A stretch of 64,000 bases of DNA from Tubulanus polymorphus (Eukaryota; Nemertea; Palaeonemertea; Tubulaniformes; Tubulanidae): positions 10,111,001-10,175,000 of the forward strand of contig NC_134025.1 of the NCBI RefSeq assembly GCF_964204645.1, in the 5' to 3' direction. Under the pieces are notes generated by a model. It worked only from the letters and a program-made list of their open reading frames with translations. It ran no database searches and was not told the origin of the DNA. The position numbers were made by a program, and so were the translations under genes. Below, in pieces: positions 1 to 12,631 of the stretch (its first letter is position 1; each line of letters opens with the position of its first letter).

Positions 1-173
1 TGTAAATACCATTAAATGGTATTTTGTTTGTTAAGGCGTAGAACCCTGTTATATGGCACGTAGACGACGCGTTCTCAGTTGTTCACTATCGAAAGTCGGT
101 CGGTGTAGGAAAATCTATACGTACGCCTTTAATCGAAGTTTAACTTGGGCCATTCAGTATTAAGTTGATCTAA

Positions 174-338
174 ATGTTCCGAGTGCCTGGTATGTCGATT
201 GGCGATGATGATCAAGTTTTCAAGGGCTCAAATAGCGTTAGCAATGCAGATTATGACGAAATGTCGGTCATGTTGCCACGCGAGTCTGAAATTAGGTGCA
301 CAAAGCTATATATTTATGATGAAATTCCGAAATGGTAA
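174..338 (+). CDS. Possible small coding exon, unknown product
   Basis: An open frame of 54 codons begins at ATG 174, directly after an in-frame TAA at 171-173, and ends at TAA 336-338. The first 40 codons read as plausible coding sequence, with many Asp, Ser and Glu residues and GC-containing third positions. A possible splice donor (AG|GTGCAC) lies at 295/296, so this could be a first coding exon of about 41 codons with the rest of the gene elsewhere. One possible acceptor (TTTTCTTTTAG) at about 374 would add only seven codons before a stop. I do not recognise the product and see no clear partner exon downstream. It could also be a chance frame. Confidence 0.3.
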   Translation: MFRVPGMSIGDDDQVFKGSNSVSNADYDEMSVMLPRESEIRCTKLYIYDEIPKW

Positions 339-3300
339 TTCATTCGTAACCGGTAAATGATCATTTTCTTTTAGCAGTGAATCCGTCGATTCTTGTTGAC
401 GGTACGGGAGGAAATTTCAGAGATGAAAAACCAACTTAATCTTCTTTGGCTTGATTTCAATTCGGCTCTAATAATGCAGAATGTTAGTCTATTTGTTCAT
501 TGTCTGGTGGATGCATAAAGGAAATCTGTGATTTTATACTCATGAATTGATTGTACACATCAGAACAAGGATGGCTATTCAATCAAGTTTTCTGTATATT
601 GCACATTGCATTGCAAGAAATATGTAAAATTAACATACGAAGTTAGAGGAAAAATATACAGATAATATCATACTATTGATTAGTAGAAATGCTTATGTTA
701 ATCGATGATAATGATGTAACTTTTTTACCATCTTCAATTGAATATTCAATGTATTATCGTGTTTAAATCATGACAACTGGAAATTTCTCTGTAAATATTT
801 TCGTGTGCTTGCCTCTGACTGGTATTAAGAATCAAACTCAAAAAAGAAAAAACTAGGTGTACGTCACCCCTATTAATATGTTCAAATAGGACTACCATCT
901 TGTCATTCGTTTGTGTGTGCTGTTGCATTAAATGTGCAGCCAACTATCGGGTATTACACTTGTAACTTGTTTAAAAAGTAATTAGAAATCAATTGGTAGG
1001 TAGGTTTGACAGTATTGGCCATCTAAAGCCTAGCACGTGCTAAAGCTTCACAGTATCACCATAGCTGCCATTCATCTTCACAAGGTGAGGCAAAAACTTG
1101 GGTGTGAACTGCTATTCTCGTGAGGAAAATTCTCGCATTACGCGCAAGAGTCATGAGCTTTCAGCTGAGATCTTTCGTTAATGTTAGGTCGATGATTTTA
1201 TTAAAAATGAATTCATGGCTCGTGTCTGCACTAAACCTTTCATGGTTGAAAACCTCTGACGTGCTGGCTAGGCTTTTGAGTATTGTTTTGAGAGAAAAAA
1301 TAACAAGTGTGTATAACGAAGTTAGACGAACATGTACCGGTACCAGTATAGATTACAAGCATTTATGGTACTCTTTTCAGATTGATGACACCCTGGTACT
1401 CGAATATTATGATTTAATACAAAAAGACAAGGAAAATCTTCTGTAGACCAAGAATTGTATTTATTTACTGTGAATGATTTCTGTTTTCAGTCTTTAGATT
1501 ATTTCTAATATGCCAATTAATAGTCCTTGCGTTATTTGATAAATCGGATGTGGAATGATTCGGGAGTATTCAAAATCTGGAATATTGGCATTTTAAGAAA
1601 TTATCAATCATTCATTTTCATCTGCTTCGCGAATATTCCATGTCCATTGGATTGATATTTGGCTTGTGGTTGCTACTTCCTGGTCGGACTGATGCATCGC
1701 ATTTTGAATGCAGTACATTTGTAGAAAATGGAAAACTGATGGTTTTCAGTGTGACAAAAAAGTGATATCCAAAATACCGGTGGATATTTAACCAGGATTG
1801 TGTCGTAAATTGGATCTTTTTGTGTAAAACGAATGAAGGTTTTATAGTTCATCCATGCGGTAAAATGGCGACGTAAGTCCAGCAAAGTATTTACAACGTG
1901 GTAAATATGTTGCATATTTTATGATTGAAAATCCCCAAAGAGGATTTAATGAATTACAGTAGACTCGACCTTACTCGCTCAAGAGTTGATGAATTTTACA
2001 AATATTCGATATTTGATTTAGTTCTATGATAGGCTACTTATGATTCCTATGTTACTGAGGTAGATAGAGTCTGCTGTATAGAAAAATGGTGATTCATCCA
2101 GTTTACCGTATGCAGTTGAAATGGACTCCTTTGTCAATGGAGAAAAAAGATGTACACCTACATATTTCGTGATACATGTAGTTTCATTGTAAAGTACTCG
2201 TTTTTCTCCATATTTTGACTCAATTGTTTTGAAGCTATACTGTAAATTTTTGAGTAACTGTAGCTGCTGATCTTATTACGTATTATTATTATTACATACA
2301 CAAGTTTTTAACGACGAGAGTAAAAGAAAAATTTGAAGCGCCTTCACGTTTCCGTAGACTTTCCGGAAAAAAATGAAATGACCTTACGGTAGATATTTAT
2401 TGATTTGTATGAAATGTCTCACCTTCGATGTTCACATACACTATATTTGTATTTCTTTGATATCCCACAAATTTTCGAAACTAATTCCACTCTTAGCTAT
2501 TCGAATTGTATCCACAGACGGGAAACAACATACCCTTTTCACTATTTCACTGCTTCAATGACGGTGTTCGAACACCTGAAAGACTCGAGGGTTTAACTAC
2601 AATTTCAGCCAGTTGACTCGTGGTATGTAAATGAAAATCGCTATTGTACATCAAATGAGAGAGACTATGATCGTTGAGTCCCTGCAAATAAACGTACCGG
2701 CGATATTTCGGCAGAAAATGTTAAAAGGACATGTTGCCTCTTAAGTTGATAGAGAATTCTTGAAAACAGATCAGATTTGCACATATTCCGTACATATTCC
2801 ATCAAATTCATTAAGAAATCGTTTTTACCAGTAGTTTTTCAGGACTTGGAATGTATTTCGGTATATTTTTTTTGTAAATAATTTGGTGCTTTTAGTACTT
2901 ATATTCATCGTCATCATCATATATTTTAGTAGTTGTATAGTATGGAAAGTGTATACACATACTGATAACGCTTTGACTGCTGAAGTTTGTACAGTGAGTC
3001 TTGCCTTTGTACTGAGGTTGAGGCCTGTAAGGCCATTTGAAACTACCGTACAGATGGCGGGACTGACTTGGCACCCTATCCCGATTATACTCAATTCAGA
3101 CTTGTCTCGGCAGTCAAGTATTATTTTTTGAGTGTACATCAAAATTATTCGAGGGTTTTATTCTCTTTGGATCATGAATTACTACCATAATTCCGAATTC
3201 CAGTAGATGTATCTTTAGATTGCAAGAATTTCGTTCAGTTTCATGAATGTCTTATTGACTTGAATTGTGATTATTCGACCAGCAAAGCGTGATGGATATT

Positions 3301-4600
3301 GAACTACTTGTAATCATAATGCCAGTAATTGGGGTCTTGGCAATATAAAAAACGGCTTTTACCTCAAACTTACTGTGCATGTGAAAGGTTTTGTTGGAAC
3401 TAGACAAGAAGGGTCAGGTATTTGACATAAATTGTACATGTGTGTTCATGTGAGTGCAATATAAAATGATATGTAACGTGTCTCTTAGGAGGCCCTGAAT
3501 CAATAATGTTCTGGAGTCCGTTCCATAGATTTGGATCAAACTATTTTCCTTGAGTTCATCCACAGCTGATTTTAAATCTAGTTCACAGCAGCTATGGATC
3601 TTGTTGTTAACGACGTGGGCCAAGTTTCGCAAGTTTCAAATTGTGGCTTCAGATTTTTTCTCAAGAGATGAATAACTATTCGAAATGCGCTGATTTTGAC
3701 TGAAGACTTGAGTTTTCGTCAAAGTTGTGAACTAATTCTTTTTTTTACATAAATGGAAATAACTGTTTCTGTTCTTTGAATTTCAAAAATATTGTCCAGT
3801 CAATGAAACCAGCTCATACTTATGATTTTTGATGATCATGCAAAATATTCAGGGATGAATCCTGGGTAAGGGCTAAACGGCGGAGAGCGCTTCCAGTATC
3901 TTATCTGATGCCAAATAAAGGGGATCAAAATATTTTAGAATTACAAGACCATTTTAGAACATTTAGATGGCTCCGAGAGGCTATCACCAGCAATAAGAAT
4001 GAACCACTTATTTCGAAGGGCGCTTAGAATTCTAGGCCATATGGTTATACCCCTGGATTCGTCCTGGATAGTTTTGCGCGAAATTGTTGTTGTGTTCGGG
4101 GAACGGATATACCGAATATGAAATCCGCCTTTTATAACTGGAATGAAAATAGAAGATATACCTGTATATGACGAAGAATACTACTACATTTAAGCATACA
4201 ATAAATGTTCAAGAAGGTCTACATACATATTCGGGTTTTCTCTACTTGGTCAACTTTTCCCATAATATCAACAATGATGATAATAATATTGATACAATCG
4301 TATTAAATAGTAATAGTAATAGTGTAAAAAGGTAAATTGTCAAGAATTTTTCTATATGGTGTACATATTTGTACAGTTCCGATTATGGTATCGTTTTTTT
4401 TTTCGAGGTATTTTGTAATCGATGTTTGCTCCATTTACCCTATTTCCGTGTAAATAATCATCGTAGGGTAACGCCACACTAAAAGGAAAGGTTTCCTGAG
4501 CTGTAATAACTAAACACATACATCCCTTGTCTCGTTTGGACATGAATGGGGTACTAACTCGCGCCTATATGTTTTGTCTGCTATGCCTGCTTGTCATGAT
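339..4600. other. Non-coding stretch, nothing recognised
   Basis: This AT-rich stretch contains only short unsupported frames, for example 1120-1446. They have no recognisable domain, no convincing splice context and no biased composition. I see no RNA gene or obvious mobile element here. Confidence 0.5.
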
Positions 4601-4764
4601 GAAAAGAAGCCTTTTTTGACGTGAATGAATCTGTGAAGCGATTGGTGTCTGGGAAACCTTCGCGTTAGTTTCACCGATTAGCTAAATCGACGCTTAGCCG
4701 CTACCGATTTCATTTGAAATACCCGGCTGCATCAATATCCAGCGATTAGTCCTGTGACGAACTG
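4600..4764 (+). other. Possible non-coding first exon (perhaps LBR 5' UTR)
   Basis: A locally more GC-rich stretch ends in a near-consensus splice donor (ACTG|GTAAGT) at 4764/4765. It has no long open frame. The next + strand acceptor that fits a 5' UTR exon is at 13738, upstream of the lamin B receptor coding exons. An untranslated first exon of that gene is therefore possible, with the BEL/Pao element inserted in its first intron. The exon start given is arbitrary. This is inference from splice signals only. Confidence 0.25.
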
Positions 4765-6646
4765 GTAAGTATTCGCTCGGATGCTGCTGTAGGGAAATTA
4801 TTTTCAAGAAGGTGAAATTAGTTTTGGTGCATGGAAATCGTTTCTGCAGTTGATTAAGCCTCATATTTTTACTGATTATTTACTGTTGATTATTTTAGTG
4901 TTCAGACACAAAAAGACAACCGTAAACTCATATAATTCATCAAGGTTGTTTTATCAAATGCGAGGCATCAGATATTTGGTGCGGGTTAATCGATTCCTGT
5001 GCGTACGGTGTGTATGACATGGGACTCAATTTGACAGTGATAAGAGTTAGATTTCTAAATTGAAGTTACATCCATACCCGGCAATATGTAATTTAATTTA
5101 GAGTTATTTTCAACTCTCCCGCCGTCAAATTCAACTCACAACTGTAATAACTGCGGTCCAATTTTCAAAAATGCCTATAAACTGTATTGTGTAATAATGA
5201 TAATAATATATTGCCTTCTTGGTGTGCTCATTCAGATTATTTCTTTGCATGCTGTGTAAGTAATTCTTGCTTTTAATTATTTTATACCAATTGTTGCAAG
5301 TTGTAAATTGCATAGTTTATGGTTAAATACCAGAGAAAAGAGGAAGCACCTTGTATTCAGTGTTTATCATTATGTGTCGTCAGAGAAATAAACAGTGACA
5401 TGCTTTCATGAAAAATTTTGTATTTTGGGACTTAAATCCTCGTCTGGAACCAGTTATTTTCAGATGTTTTGAAGACACTACAAGGGATTGTCTTAATATT
5501 TCGTTGTATCTACAGACCCAAAAGCCCACCTTGGGACCAAGAAAAGTGCTCTCATGAGATAGCCGAGTTTCCAACTTTTGAAATCCGACTTTGGAATATA
5601 GATTTCTTTGAAAATGAGAAGGGAAAATCAATATTGGGTGGGGACCATCAGTATTCATCCGATATAAACCCGACTTTCGCTGAAGTTAGTCCGCCTGCCA
5701 AAACGTTGCAGTTTCGATTTTATCAAAAAATTCTATTGTGGGACTTCTTCATTTATAGACGGCCATTTATTCGAACAAAATATAGTTTCGATTTAGAGAA
5801 ACAAAAACTTTATGAAATCTATTACAACCGGTACATTAAAAATCATAAGGAAAATAGAAATTACATTAAAATTTAGGAAATTAGCTTAATCTTTGCCGGT
5901 ACAGTATTTTGGGGGATCGAAAGCCTTGCTACTTCAGCAGTGGCCCATTCATATGCCGGCTTATTAATGAATGCAGCCAAAATTCCAGCCTATCATGCCA
6001 GGACCGACTGGAGAACACTGCGTAAGGATCTGTTGCCAAGTCCCCGTTGTCGTTAAGTTACATGGATTAAAATTCCATTATGTTGTTTCGATCCAAATTC
6101 CAAATTCAATTTGGATCGAAACAATTCGCACGCTACAGTAAAAGCGAACTCGACCGTCCTACTGTAGCCCCTAGATATAACAATAGCGGTGAAACGTGAA
6201 CTAAAAACTCGCATGACTTACACTATTTAGTTCTCTTACGCGGCGGTAGGTGGAATTTCATGAATGGAACAGGCACATGTTGTCGTTGAACTAATTTCAA
6301 CCAATCGAAAAGCAGTACATTTAAATCAGCCAATCACAAGCCAACCCGCCAAGCGTCGGTTGGCGAGTACACACAACATACACAACGCGCTCGTGTTTTC
6401 CGGTCTGAAATTGTAAAATTGTGACTGAAACCAGCCCCGGAAAGCGACTCAAAGGTATGCATTGATTTCGATTATAATCGAAGAATTATTTGATATCGTT
6501 ATTTTTGGTATTCAAGCCATAATTGATTGGCAACTCGACGTTAAAATCTTCTAATGTTCTGGATTTCTTTGTCCGCCATGTTGATTAACCCTTCTTGGCT
6601 CTTTTGTTGATGTATTGGAAGAAGGTGAAGGGCGATTTTTAAGCGG
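4765..6646. other. Non-coding stretch upstream of the BEL/Pao element
   Basis: This stretch holds short unsupported frames only. The longest, 5469-5876, is AT-rich and unrecognised. A frame at about 5872-6059 ends in a Trp-Arg-rich tail that faintly recalls degenerate retroelement ends but cannot be assigned. The last five bases (AGCGG, 6642-6646) are the left target-site duplication of the retrotransposon. Confidence 0.45.
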
Positions 6647-6841
6647 TGTTTCGAAAGTTCGGTTACTAAGCCGCTCATCTGGTTTGTGTTTATATATTTA
6701 CTGTGGATGACATCTTGTTTATGTTTATTCTCCATCTATGTGAAAATAAAATCAGTCACTTCCAAGGTTTCGTAGTAACCAGACGTGTTGCTTCTTTCTC
6801 TCGGATCTGTCCCCTCTGGTCGAATCGAACCTTTCACGACA
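6647..6841 (+). repeat. 5' LTR of BEL/Pao element
   Basis: This 195-bp direct repeat starts TG and ends CA. A poly(A) signal, AATAAA, lies at 6745-6750. By family knowledge it carries the promoter for the genomic transcript. I see no difference from the 3' copy. Confidence 0.95.
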
Positions 6842-6843
6842 TT

Positions 6844-6861
6844 TTGGTGCCGTGACCAGGA
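6844..6861 (+). promoter_or_regulatory. Primer-binding site of BEL/Pao element
   Basis: The sequence TTGGTGCCGTGACCAGGA lies just inside the 5' LTR, where the tRNA primer anneals for minus-strand DNA synthesis in LTR retrotransposons. It runs directly into the gag-pol start codon at 6861, leaving almost no leader. The matching tRNA cannot be named without a search. Confidence 0.6.
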
Positions 6862-9800
6862 TGGGGTCAGAAGGAAGGCTAACGGCAATCAGAAGGGCCC
6901 AACGGGGCCAAATGACGAAGATTTTCGGAAAAACGGAAGAAAAACTAGCAGAGATTCTACTCGTCGATGAAAGTTCAAGAACTCTGGAAACTGTTCAACC
7001 GTTCTCCACTTTAATCGACGCGCTGTTCACAAAATTCGAATATTTACGACAATTAGACCAACAATTAATGGATGAAATCGCTGATGAAACCGAGTTAACT
7101 AACACTATAGTTGAATCAGATGATTATCTCACTGAGATACAAATCAAACTCGGTCGATTCAAACTGAACTTGGATAATCTACTAGCGAAGATACCAAAAC
7201 CACAATCGCTAAACGAATCTGTAAGTACCATCAATCGAAGCAGTACTACCTCAACCGGCAGTAAAAAAGTCAATCTACCAAAATTGGCTCTCCCAAATTT
7301 CGATGGTGACATTTTGAAATGGTCTACTTTCTACGATAATTTCATCTCAGCCGTCGATAGCGATCCGCATTTGGACGATATCCAGAAGTTTCAATATTTG
7401 GTTGCACAACTCACTGACGAAGCAGCGCGTACCATAGAAGGTCTGCAAATAACTAGCGCTAACTACAAAGAAGCTCTGACGATCTTAGTAGAAAGATACG
7501 GTCAACCTCACAAGATCGTGAACGCGTACATCAGAGCTTTATTAGATTTGCAGCCACCGCAGGATCACGAGAGTCTACGCGAATTTTACGATTCTTTGGA
7601 AACATATATTCGAGGATTGCGCGCGCTCGGGAAATCGGAAGATGCGTTCGGTGACATACTCGTTCCGGTAGTCTTCGATAAGCTACCGAGTCCCGTCAAA
7701 ACACAAATTTCACGGGAGCACGGAGACCGCGCCTGGACACTTAAAGAACTACGCGACGCGATCCGAAAGGAAATACAAGCTACACAGGCAGGAGCGAGCT
7801 GCGTCAACTTCGATAATGAAAAATTATCCGCTCTTCATATAAGCACTAAAACGAGGAAAAATCCGGCCTCGAAAAACAACAGTTGCGCGTTCTGCAAGGG
7901 TCCACATACGGCGTTCTCATGCGATATAATCGTTAACCCAAAAAAGCGACAAGACATCATAAAGGCAAATCGTAAGTGTTATAACTGTTTTGGCAATCAC
8001 ATGGTAACAGCTTGCCAATCGAAATATCGTTGTAAGGTTTGCAAAGGCAAACACCACACTGCTATTCATATAGATCGAAATACTGATACGCATATTGAAT
8101 CAAAAAATATTCATGTCAATATAGCTCCAACTTCAAGTCCTGTTCTCTTGAAATCGGCTATTGGTCAAATAAATTATGGTTCGAATTCGACCACGGTAAA
8201 TATCTTGTTTGACGAAGGAGCGCAGTGCTCATTCATCACTAAAAAGTCGGTAAATGAATTAGGTGTCCGATTGGACAAATTTGAAAAGCAAGATGTAAAT
8301 ATTTCCACCTTTGGTGACAATTCGCCTGGGGCACGTACTCTACGGAGTATAGATTTAAAACTTCGTACGCGTAAAGGCGAAATTGGTTTACGTGCATTAG
8401 TTGTACCGGAAATATGTCCACCAATTCAGAACAATGTAAAACTTGCTGTGACAAATCACCCGTACCTTCGAAATTTACCATTAGCACCGTACGTCAACAC
8501 CAGCAATTGTGAAATTAATCTATTAATCGGTGCTGATTATTACTGGTCGATCGTAGAGAATGAAGTGGTTAGAGGAGCTGGCCCGACAGCTGTCAGTTCC
8601 AAACTCGGGTTCCTTCTATCAGGACCCATCAATTTGAATGCGAATACATCGGTACTCCATACTACCTGTCTTTTGAATACTATACATTCAAACGATGAAT
8701 TCTCAAAATTATCTAACTACTGGGATCTTGAAGTAATTGGCATCAAGGAAACGATTAAATCTGAAACAATGAATTTTGAAACGTATCGAGACAATTACCT
8801 TAAACGCGATACCAGTGGTAAATATATAGCGAATTTACCTTGGAAAGAAGATTATCCACCGCTCCCTACCAATTTTGATATTTGTACCGCTAGAACTAGA
8901 TCTATGGTTAAACGCTTGTCTCCAGAACTGAGGCAGAAATATAATGCGATAATAGCAGAGCAACTTTCACGCGAATTTATTGAGATAGTAGAAAATGATG
9001 ACAAGAGCCAGGGCCATTACATACCCCACCACTCGGTTAAAAAGGAATCAATCACAACACCGATTAGAATTGTTTATGATTGTAGTTGTAAACAAGGGGA
9101 TAATCCTAGTTTGAACGACTGTCTGGAAAGCGGTCCTTCATTAATAAATGATCTTGTGCAGATATTAATCCGCTTTCGCACGAATAACGTCGCATTTACA
9201 AGTGATATTGAAAAGGCATTTTTAAATGTAAAACTCGGTGAAAACGATAGAAATTTCACAAAATTTCTATGGCTATCAGATCCTACGGATCCCGATAGTC
9301 CCTTCAAGGTCTATCGTTTCAAATCAGTACTTTTCGGGTCCACTAGCTCACCATTCATCTTAAATTCTGTAGTGAAAACGCATCTACAGTCCGAAAATAC
9401 AGAAATCTCAATCGATATGCAATCAAACATATACGTTGATAACGTTCTCAGTGGCTCTCATAACGCTAAAAAAGCAATTGAATATTTTGAAGAAGCCACG
9501 AATACTATGAGCAGGGGTGGATTTATTTTGAGATCATGGGCTACAAACGACCCAGAACTAAGATCGTTGATAAAACAACAGGCAATGGGTGAGAATAATG
9601 AAATCGTCAATGTCGTAGGGTTACAATGGGATACGATTAGTGATACTCTTCAGTTTTCAAAGGCCATAAAAGACCCAGCTATGTGCACTCAGTCTGTGGT
9701 ATCTAAGCGGGAAGTTGTGAGCGTAACAGCGTCACTATTTGACCCCCTTGGTCTCCTCTCGCCTGTGCATATTCAAGCTAAAATGTTTATCCAGAAATTG

Positions 9801-12188
9801 TGGCAATCTAAACAAACTTGGGATGAACCCTTATCTGATGAATTATCATCACTCTGGTTTGAAATACATCAGCAGTTATACGCCTGTCAACATACAGCTA
9901 TACAAAGACCATATTTTGGTCAACCGACTAGTGAATGTGAACTACACATTTTTGCTGATGCCAGTCCCAATGCTTATGGGGCTGTAGCTTATCTGAAAAC
10001 TGACAAATCGACTTCAATCATCATGGCAAAATCACGGGTTAAACCATTAAAAGAGGTTACTATCCCTAGACTTGAATTATTGGCAGCACTGATCGCTGCA
10101 CGGCTCGCGAAATTTATCCGTGATGCATTCGACAAGTCAAATTTAAGTTTAACAAAATGTGTTCTTTGGTCCGATAGTCAGATCACAATACATTGGATTC
10201 GGAGTGAGAAGAAATTACCCACATTCGTCGAAAACAGAGTCCGTGAAATTCGGTCTGTCAAATTTGACATAATCAATTATTGTCCTACAAAGGACAACCC
10301 TGCTGATCTCTTGACTCGGGGCATCAATACCCAAGACTTGGATAATAGTAGATTATGGTGGTTTGGACCAACTTGGCTGCCTAATGGCGATTGGCCAATT
10401 GATCGATTGAATAATTCAACTGTACTATATTGTTCAGTAAATAATTCTGAATCGCACTCTCAACAGTGTGCAGAATTAGCTAGTACTAATTCTATCTCAG
10501 TTCTATCAACTACCGCAACTCCATCAGAACCGTCTGGAATACAAAAAGTAATAGATGTCGAGCAATTCAATTCGCTGCATAAATTACTTCGAGTCACAGC
10601 ATGTGTACTACGCTTTATTTCTATTATGAAGAAGACATGTCAACCTAGACATAATCATATTACCGTGCCAGAAATACGTTTGGCTCGTACTACGTGGGTT
10701 CGCTCTTTGCAAGATGACGAATTTTCAAATGAAATTAAATGTATTCAGAAAGGGGGACGAGGTACCCAATTGACTAAACAATTAAACCTATTCACTGATA
10801 AAGAGGGTTTAATTAGATGTGGCGGTCGTTTTCAAAACGCGAATCTTAACTACAACGCTAAGTACCCAATATTATTGCCATCGAAGCACCCATACACAAA
10901 ATTAGTAATTAGTGACGCCCATAAAATGGTTCTACACAGTGGGTTACAATCAACTTTGTGTTACATACGTCAATCATATTGGATACCAAGAATTAGGCAA
11001 ATAGTTAGCCCAATTATTAGAAAATGCTCAGTTTGCATTAGACATGATGGTAAATCATATCGTGCGCCAATCACGCCTCCGTTACCTGCCTGTAGACTAA
11101 AAGAAGCTCCACCCTTTACCATCACAGGCGTTGATTTCACTGGCCATTTATATTATCGCACGAAACACTCAAAACAGAACAAGGCATACATATGTCTATT
11201 TACATGCGCCGTTTCCAGGGCAATACATCTGGAAATAGTCACTGATCTGACGCCTGCTTCCTTTATGAGAGCATTTCGCAGATTTGCCAGCAGGAGGTCG
11301 TTGCCAAGTCAATTGATCTCTGATAATGGTTCAACATTTTTGTCTGCAGAAAACGATATCAAAGAAATATTCAAATCAACAAAAGTCAGAAACTTTCTGT
11401 CTAACAAACTTGTTACTTGGACATTTATACCGAAACGCGCGCCATGGTTTGGCGGATTTTATGAAAGATTAGTCGGTATAACAAAAAACACTTTGAAAAA
11501 AGTAGTTGGTCGAGCGTGTATTACCTTGGACGAATTGTCGACTCTAATTACTGAAATAGAGGCTACAATAAACGATCGTCCTCTAACGTACATGACAAAT
11601 GATGACGATGAGATCATTCCCTTAACTCCATCACATTTAATTTGTGGGAGAATGATTACTCTGTTACCTCAACCGGTAGTTGAAGAAAACGAACTAATTG
11701 ATCCGAATTTTAACTTACCGCCCATCGGTTTCTCCGACGCGAAGAAACGCATGAAATACTTAGACAGTCTTTTCCAAGATTACTGGATACGGTGGCGAAA
11801 TGAATATTTGCCAACCTTAAGGGAAAACCACTGTCAGACGCTAAAGCGGGGTGGCATTACGGAAAATCATGTCAAAATAGGCGATATAGTGATCGTTCAT
11901 GATGACTCAAAAAAGAGAATCTTTTGGCAACTCGCTATCATTGAAGGTCTGAACAAGGGCAACGACGGTCTTGTGAGATCCGCGGTAATTCGTACTAAAA
12001 GCGGGATTACGAATAGACCCCTTAAAAAATTATACCCCTTAGAAATTAATTCTGATAGTGGCGAGAAAATGAATGATGAATCATCGCCTCTAATTAGTAA
12101 TATTCAACCCCCAATGAAAATAAAACGAAATGCAGCATTGAACGCTAGAAATAAAATAAAAAACTGGTGTGACAAACTGGTCGACTAA
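6861..12188 (+). CDS. BEL/Pao gag-pol polyprotein
   Basis: A single frame of 1775 codons encodes Gag, protease, reverse transcriptase, RNase H and integrase. Gag resembles the DUF1759 family (LPNFDGD near residue 145). Cysteine-histidine knuckles follow at about residues 342-405. An aspartic protease motif, FDEGAQ, has its Asp at residue 451, in the style of retropepsins of this family. The reverse transcriptase active site reads YVDN (9432-9443, about residue 858). RNase H shows FADAS near 1032 and SDSQ near 1104. Integrase has an HHCC zinc region (about 1354-1395) and a D-D-E core (GVDFTG, SDNGS, FYERL). The C-terminus resembles DUF5641. I chose ATG 6861; an upstream in-frame GTG at 6852 is not a plausible eukaryotic start. 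No stop or frameshift interrupts the frame, and there is no separate envelope frame. Confidence 0.95.
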   Translation: MGSEGRLTAIRRAQRGQMTKIFGKTEEKLAEILLVDESSRTLETVQPFSTLIDALFTKFEYLRQLDQQLMDEIADETELTNTIVESDDYLTEIQIKLGRFKLNLDNLLAKIPKPQSLNESVSTINRSSTTSTGSKKVNLPKLALPNFDGDILKWSTFYDNFISAVDSDPHLDDIQKFQYLVAQLTDEAARTIEGLQITSANYKEALTILVERYGQPHKIVNAYIRALLDLQPPQDHESLREFYDSLETYIRGLRALGKSEDAFGDILVPVVFDKLPSPVKTQISREHGDRAWTLKELRDAIRKEIQATQAGASCVNFDNEKLSALHISTKTRKNPASKNNSCAFCKGPHTAFSCDIIVNPKKRQDIIKANRKCYNCFGNHMVTACQSKYRCKVCKGKHHTAIHIDRNTDTHIESKNIHVNIAPTSSPVLLKSAIGQINYGSNSTTVNILFDEGAQCSFITKKSVNELGVRLDKFEKQDVNISTFGDNSPGARTLRSIDLKLRTRKGEIGLRALVVPEICPPIQNNVKLAVTNHPYLRNLPLAPYVNTSNCEINLLIGADYYWSIVENEVVRGAGPTAVSSKLGFLLSGPINLNANTSVLHTTCLLNTIHSNDEFSKLSNYWDLEVIGIKETIKSETMNFETYRDNYLKRDTSGKYIANLPWKEDYPPLPTNFDICTARTRSMVKRLSPELRQKYNAIIAEQLSREFIEIVENDDKSQGHYIPHHSVKKESITTPIRIVYDCSCKQGDNPSLNDCLESGPSLINDLVQILIRFRTNNVAFTSDIEKAFLNVKLGENDRNFTKFLWLSDPTDPDSPFKVYRFKSVLFGSTSSPFILNSVVKTHLQSENTEISIDMQSNIYVDNVLSGSHNAKKAIEYFEEATNTMSRGGFILRSWATNDPELRSLIKQQAMGENNEIVNVVGLQWDTISDTLQFSKAIKDPAMCTQSVVSKREVVSVTASLFDPLGLLSPVHIQAKMFIQKLWQSKQTWDEPLSDELSSLWFEIHQQLYACQHTAIQRPYFGQPTSECELHIFADASPNAYGAVAYLKTDKSTSIIMAKSRVKPLKEVTIPRLELLAALIAARLAKFIRDAFDKSNLSLTKCVLWSDSQITIHWIRSEKKLPTFVENRVREIRSVKFDIINYCPTKDNPADLLTRGINTQDLDNSRLWWFGPTWLPNGDWPIDRLNNSTVLYCSVNNSESHSQQCAELASTNSISVLSTTATPSEPSGIQKVIDVEQFNSLHKLLRVTACVLRFISIMKKTCQPRHNHITVPEIRLARTTWVRSLQDDEFSNEIKCIQKGGRGTQLTKQLNLFTDKEGLIRCGGRFQNANLNYNAKYPILLPSKHPYTKLVISDAHKMVLHSGLQSTLCYIRQSYWIPRIRQIVSPIIRKCSVCIRHDGKSYRAPITPPLPACRLKEAPPFTITGVDFTGHLYYRTKHSKQNKAYICLFTCAVSRAIHLEIVTDLTPASFMRAFRRFASRRSLPSQLISDNGSTFLSAENDIKEIFKSTKVRNFLSNKLVTWTFIPKRAPWFGGFYERLVGITKNTLKKVVGRACITLDELSTLITEIEATINDRPLTYMTNDDDEIIPLTPSHLICGRMITLLPQPVVEENELIDPNFNLPPIGFSDAKKRMKYLDSLFQDYWIRWRNEYLPTLRENHCQTLKRGGITENHVKIGDIVIVHDDSKKRIFWQLAIIEGLNKGNDGLVRSAVIRTKSGITNRPLKKLYPLEINSDSGEKMNDESSPLISNIQPPMKIKRNAALNARNKIKNWCDKLVD

Positions 12189-12631
12189 TGCACAGGTTCA
12201 GCCTAATCAGAGTATAATTCAAACTTATGTTCATAATGTTTCTTAATATGAGTTAATTTCATTTTTGAAGATTTATAATGTTAAGAACATGTTCTTCTAT
12301 GTTTTTCAATTATTAAAATGTGTAAATGACGATCACCATAGTATATATGTAAAATTTAATGTTAATTGAAATGTAAGTTGAATCTTAACAGTGAAAATCA
12401 TGTATGTATACATTCAAGCACAAATTGTATTAATGTTGAAATACTATGTAATTTCCTTTCTATTATATACCTGAATATATATCGGAGTAAATGTTCTTTT
12501 TATATCTGATATTCACATGTTTTTAATTTCAAGAATACGTCAATCAATATTGTAATCTGTTATCTCATAATAATGCTATACAATATCCTAGTTATCATGT
12601 ATACACCTATATTTTAGTTGAGACACAACGC

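Noticed and set aside
1120-1446. 108-codon + strand frame
   Set aside because: No domain, no splice context and AT-rich composition; consistent with chance.
5469-5876. 135-codon + strand frame before the BEL/Pao element
   Set aside because: The translation is low-information and rich in Lys, Tyr and Ile, with no recognisable motif or repeat relation.
5872-6059. Frame ending in a Trp-Arg-Lys-rich tail, considered as a retroelement end
   Set aside because: Too short and too weakly similar to any family I can name.
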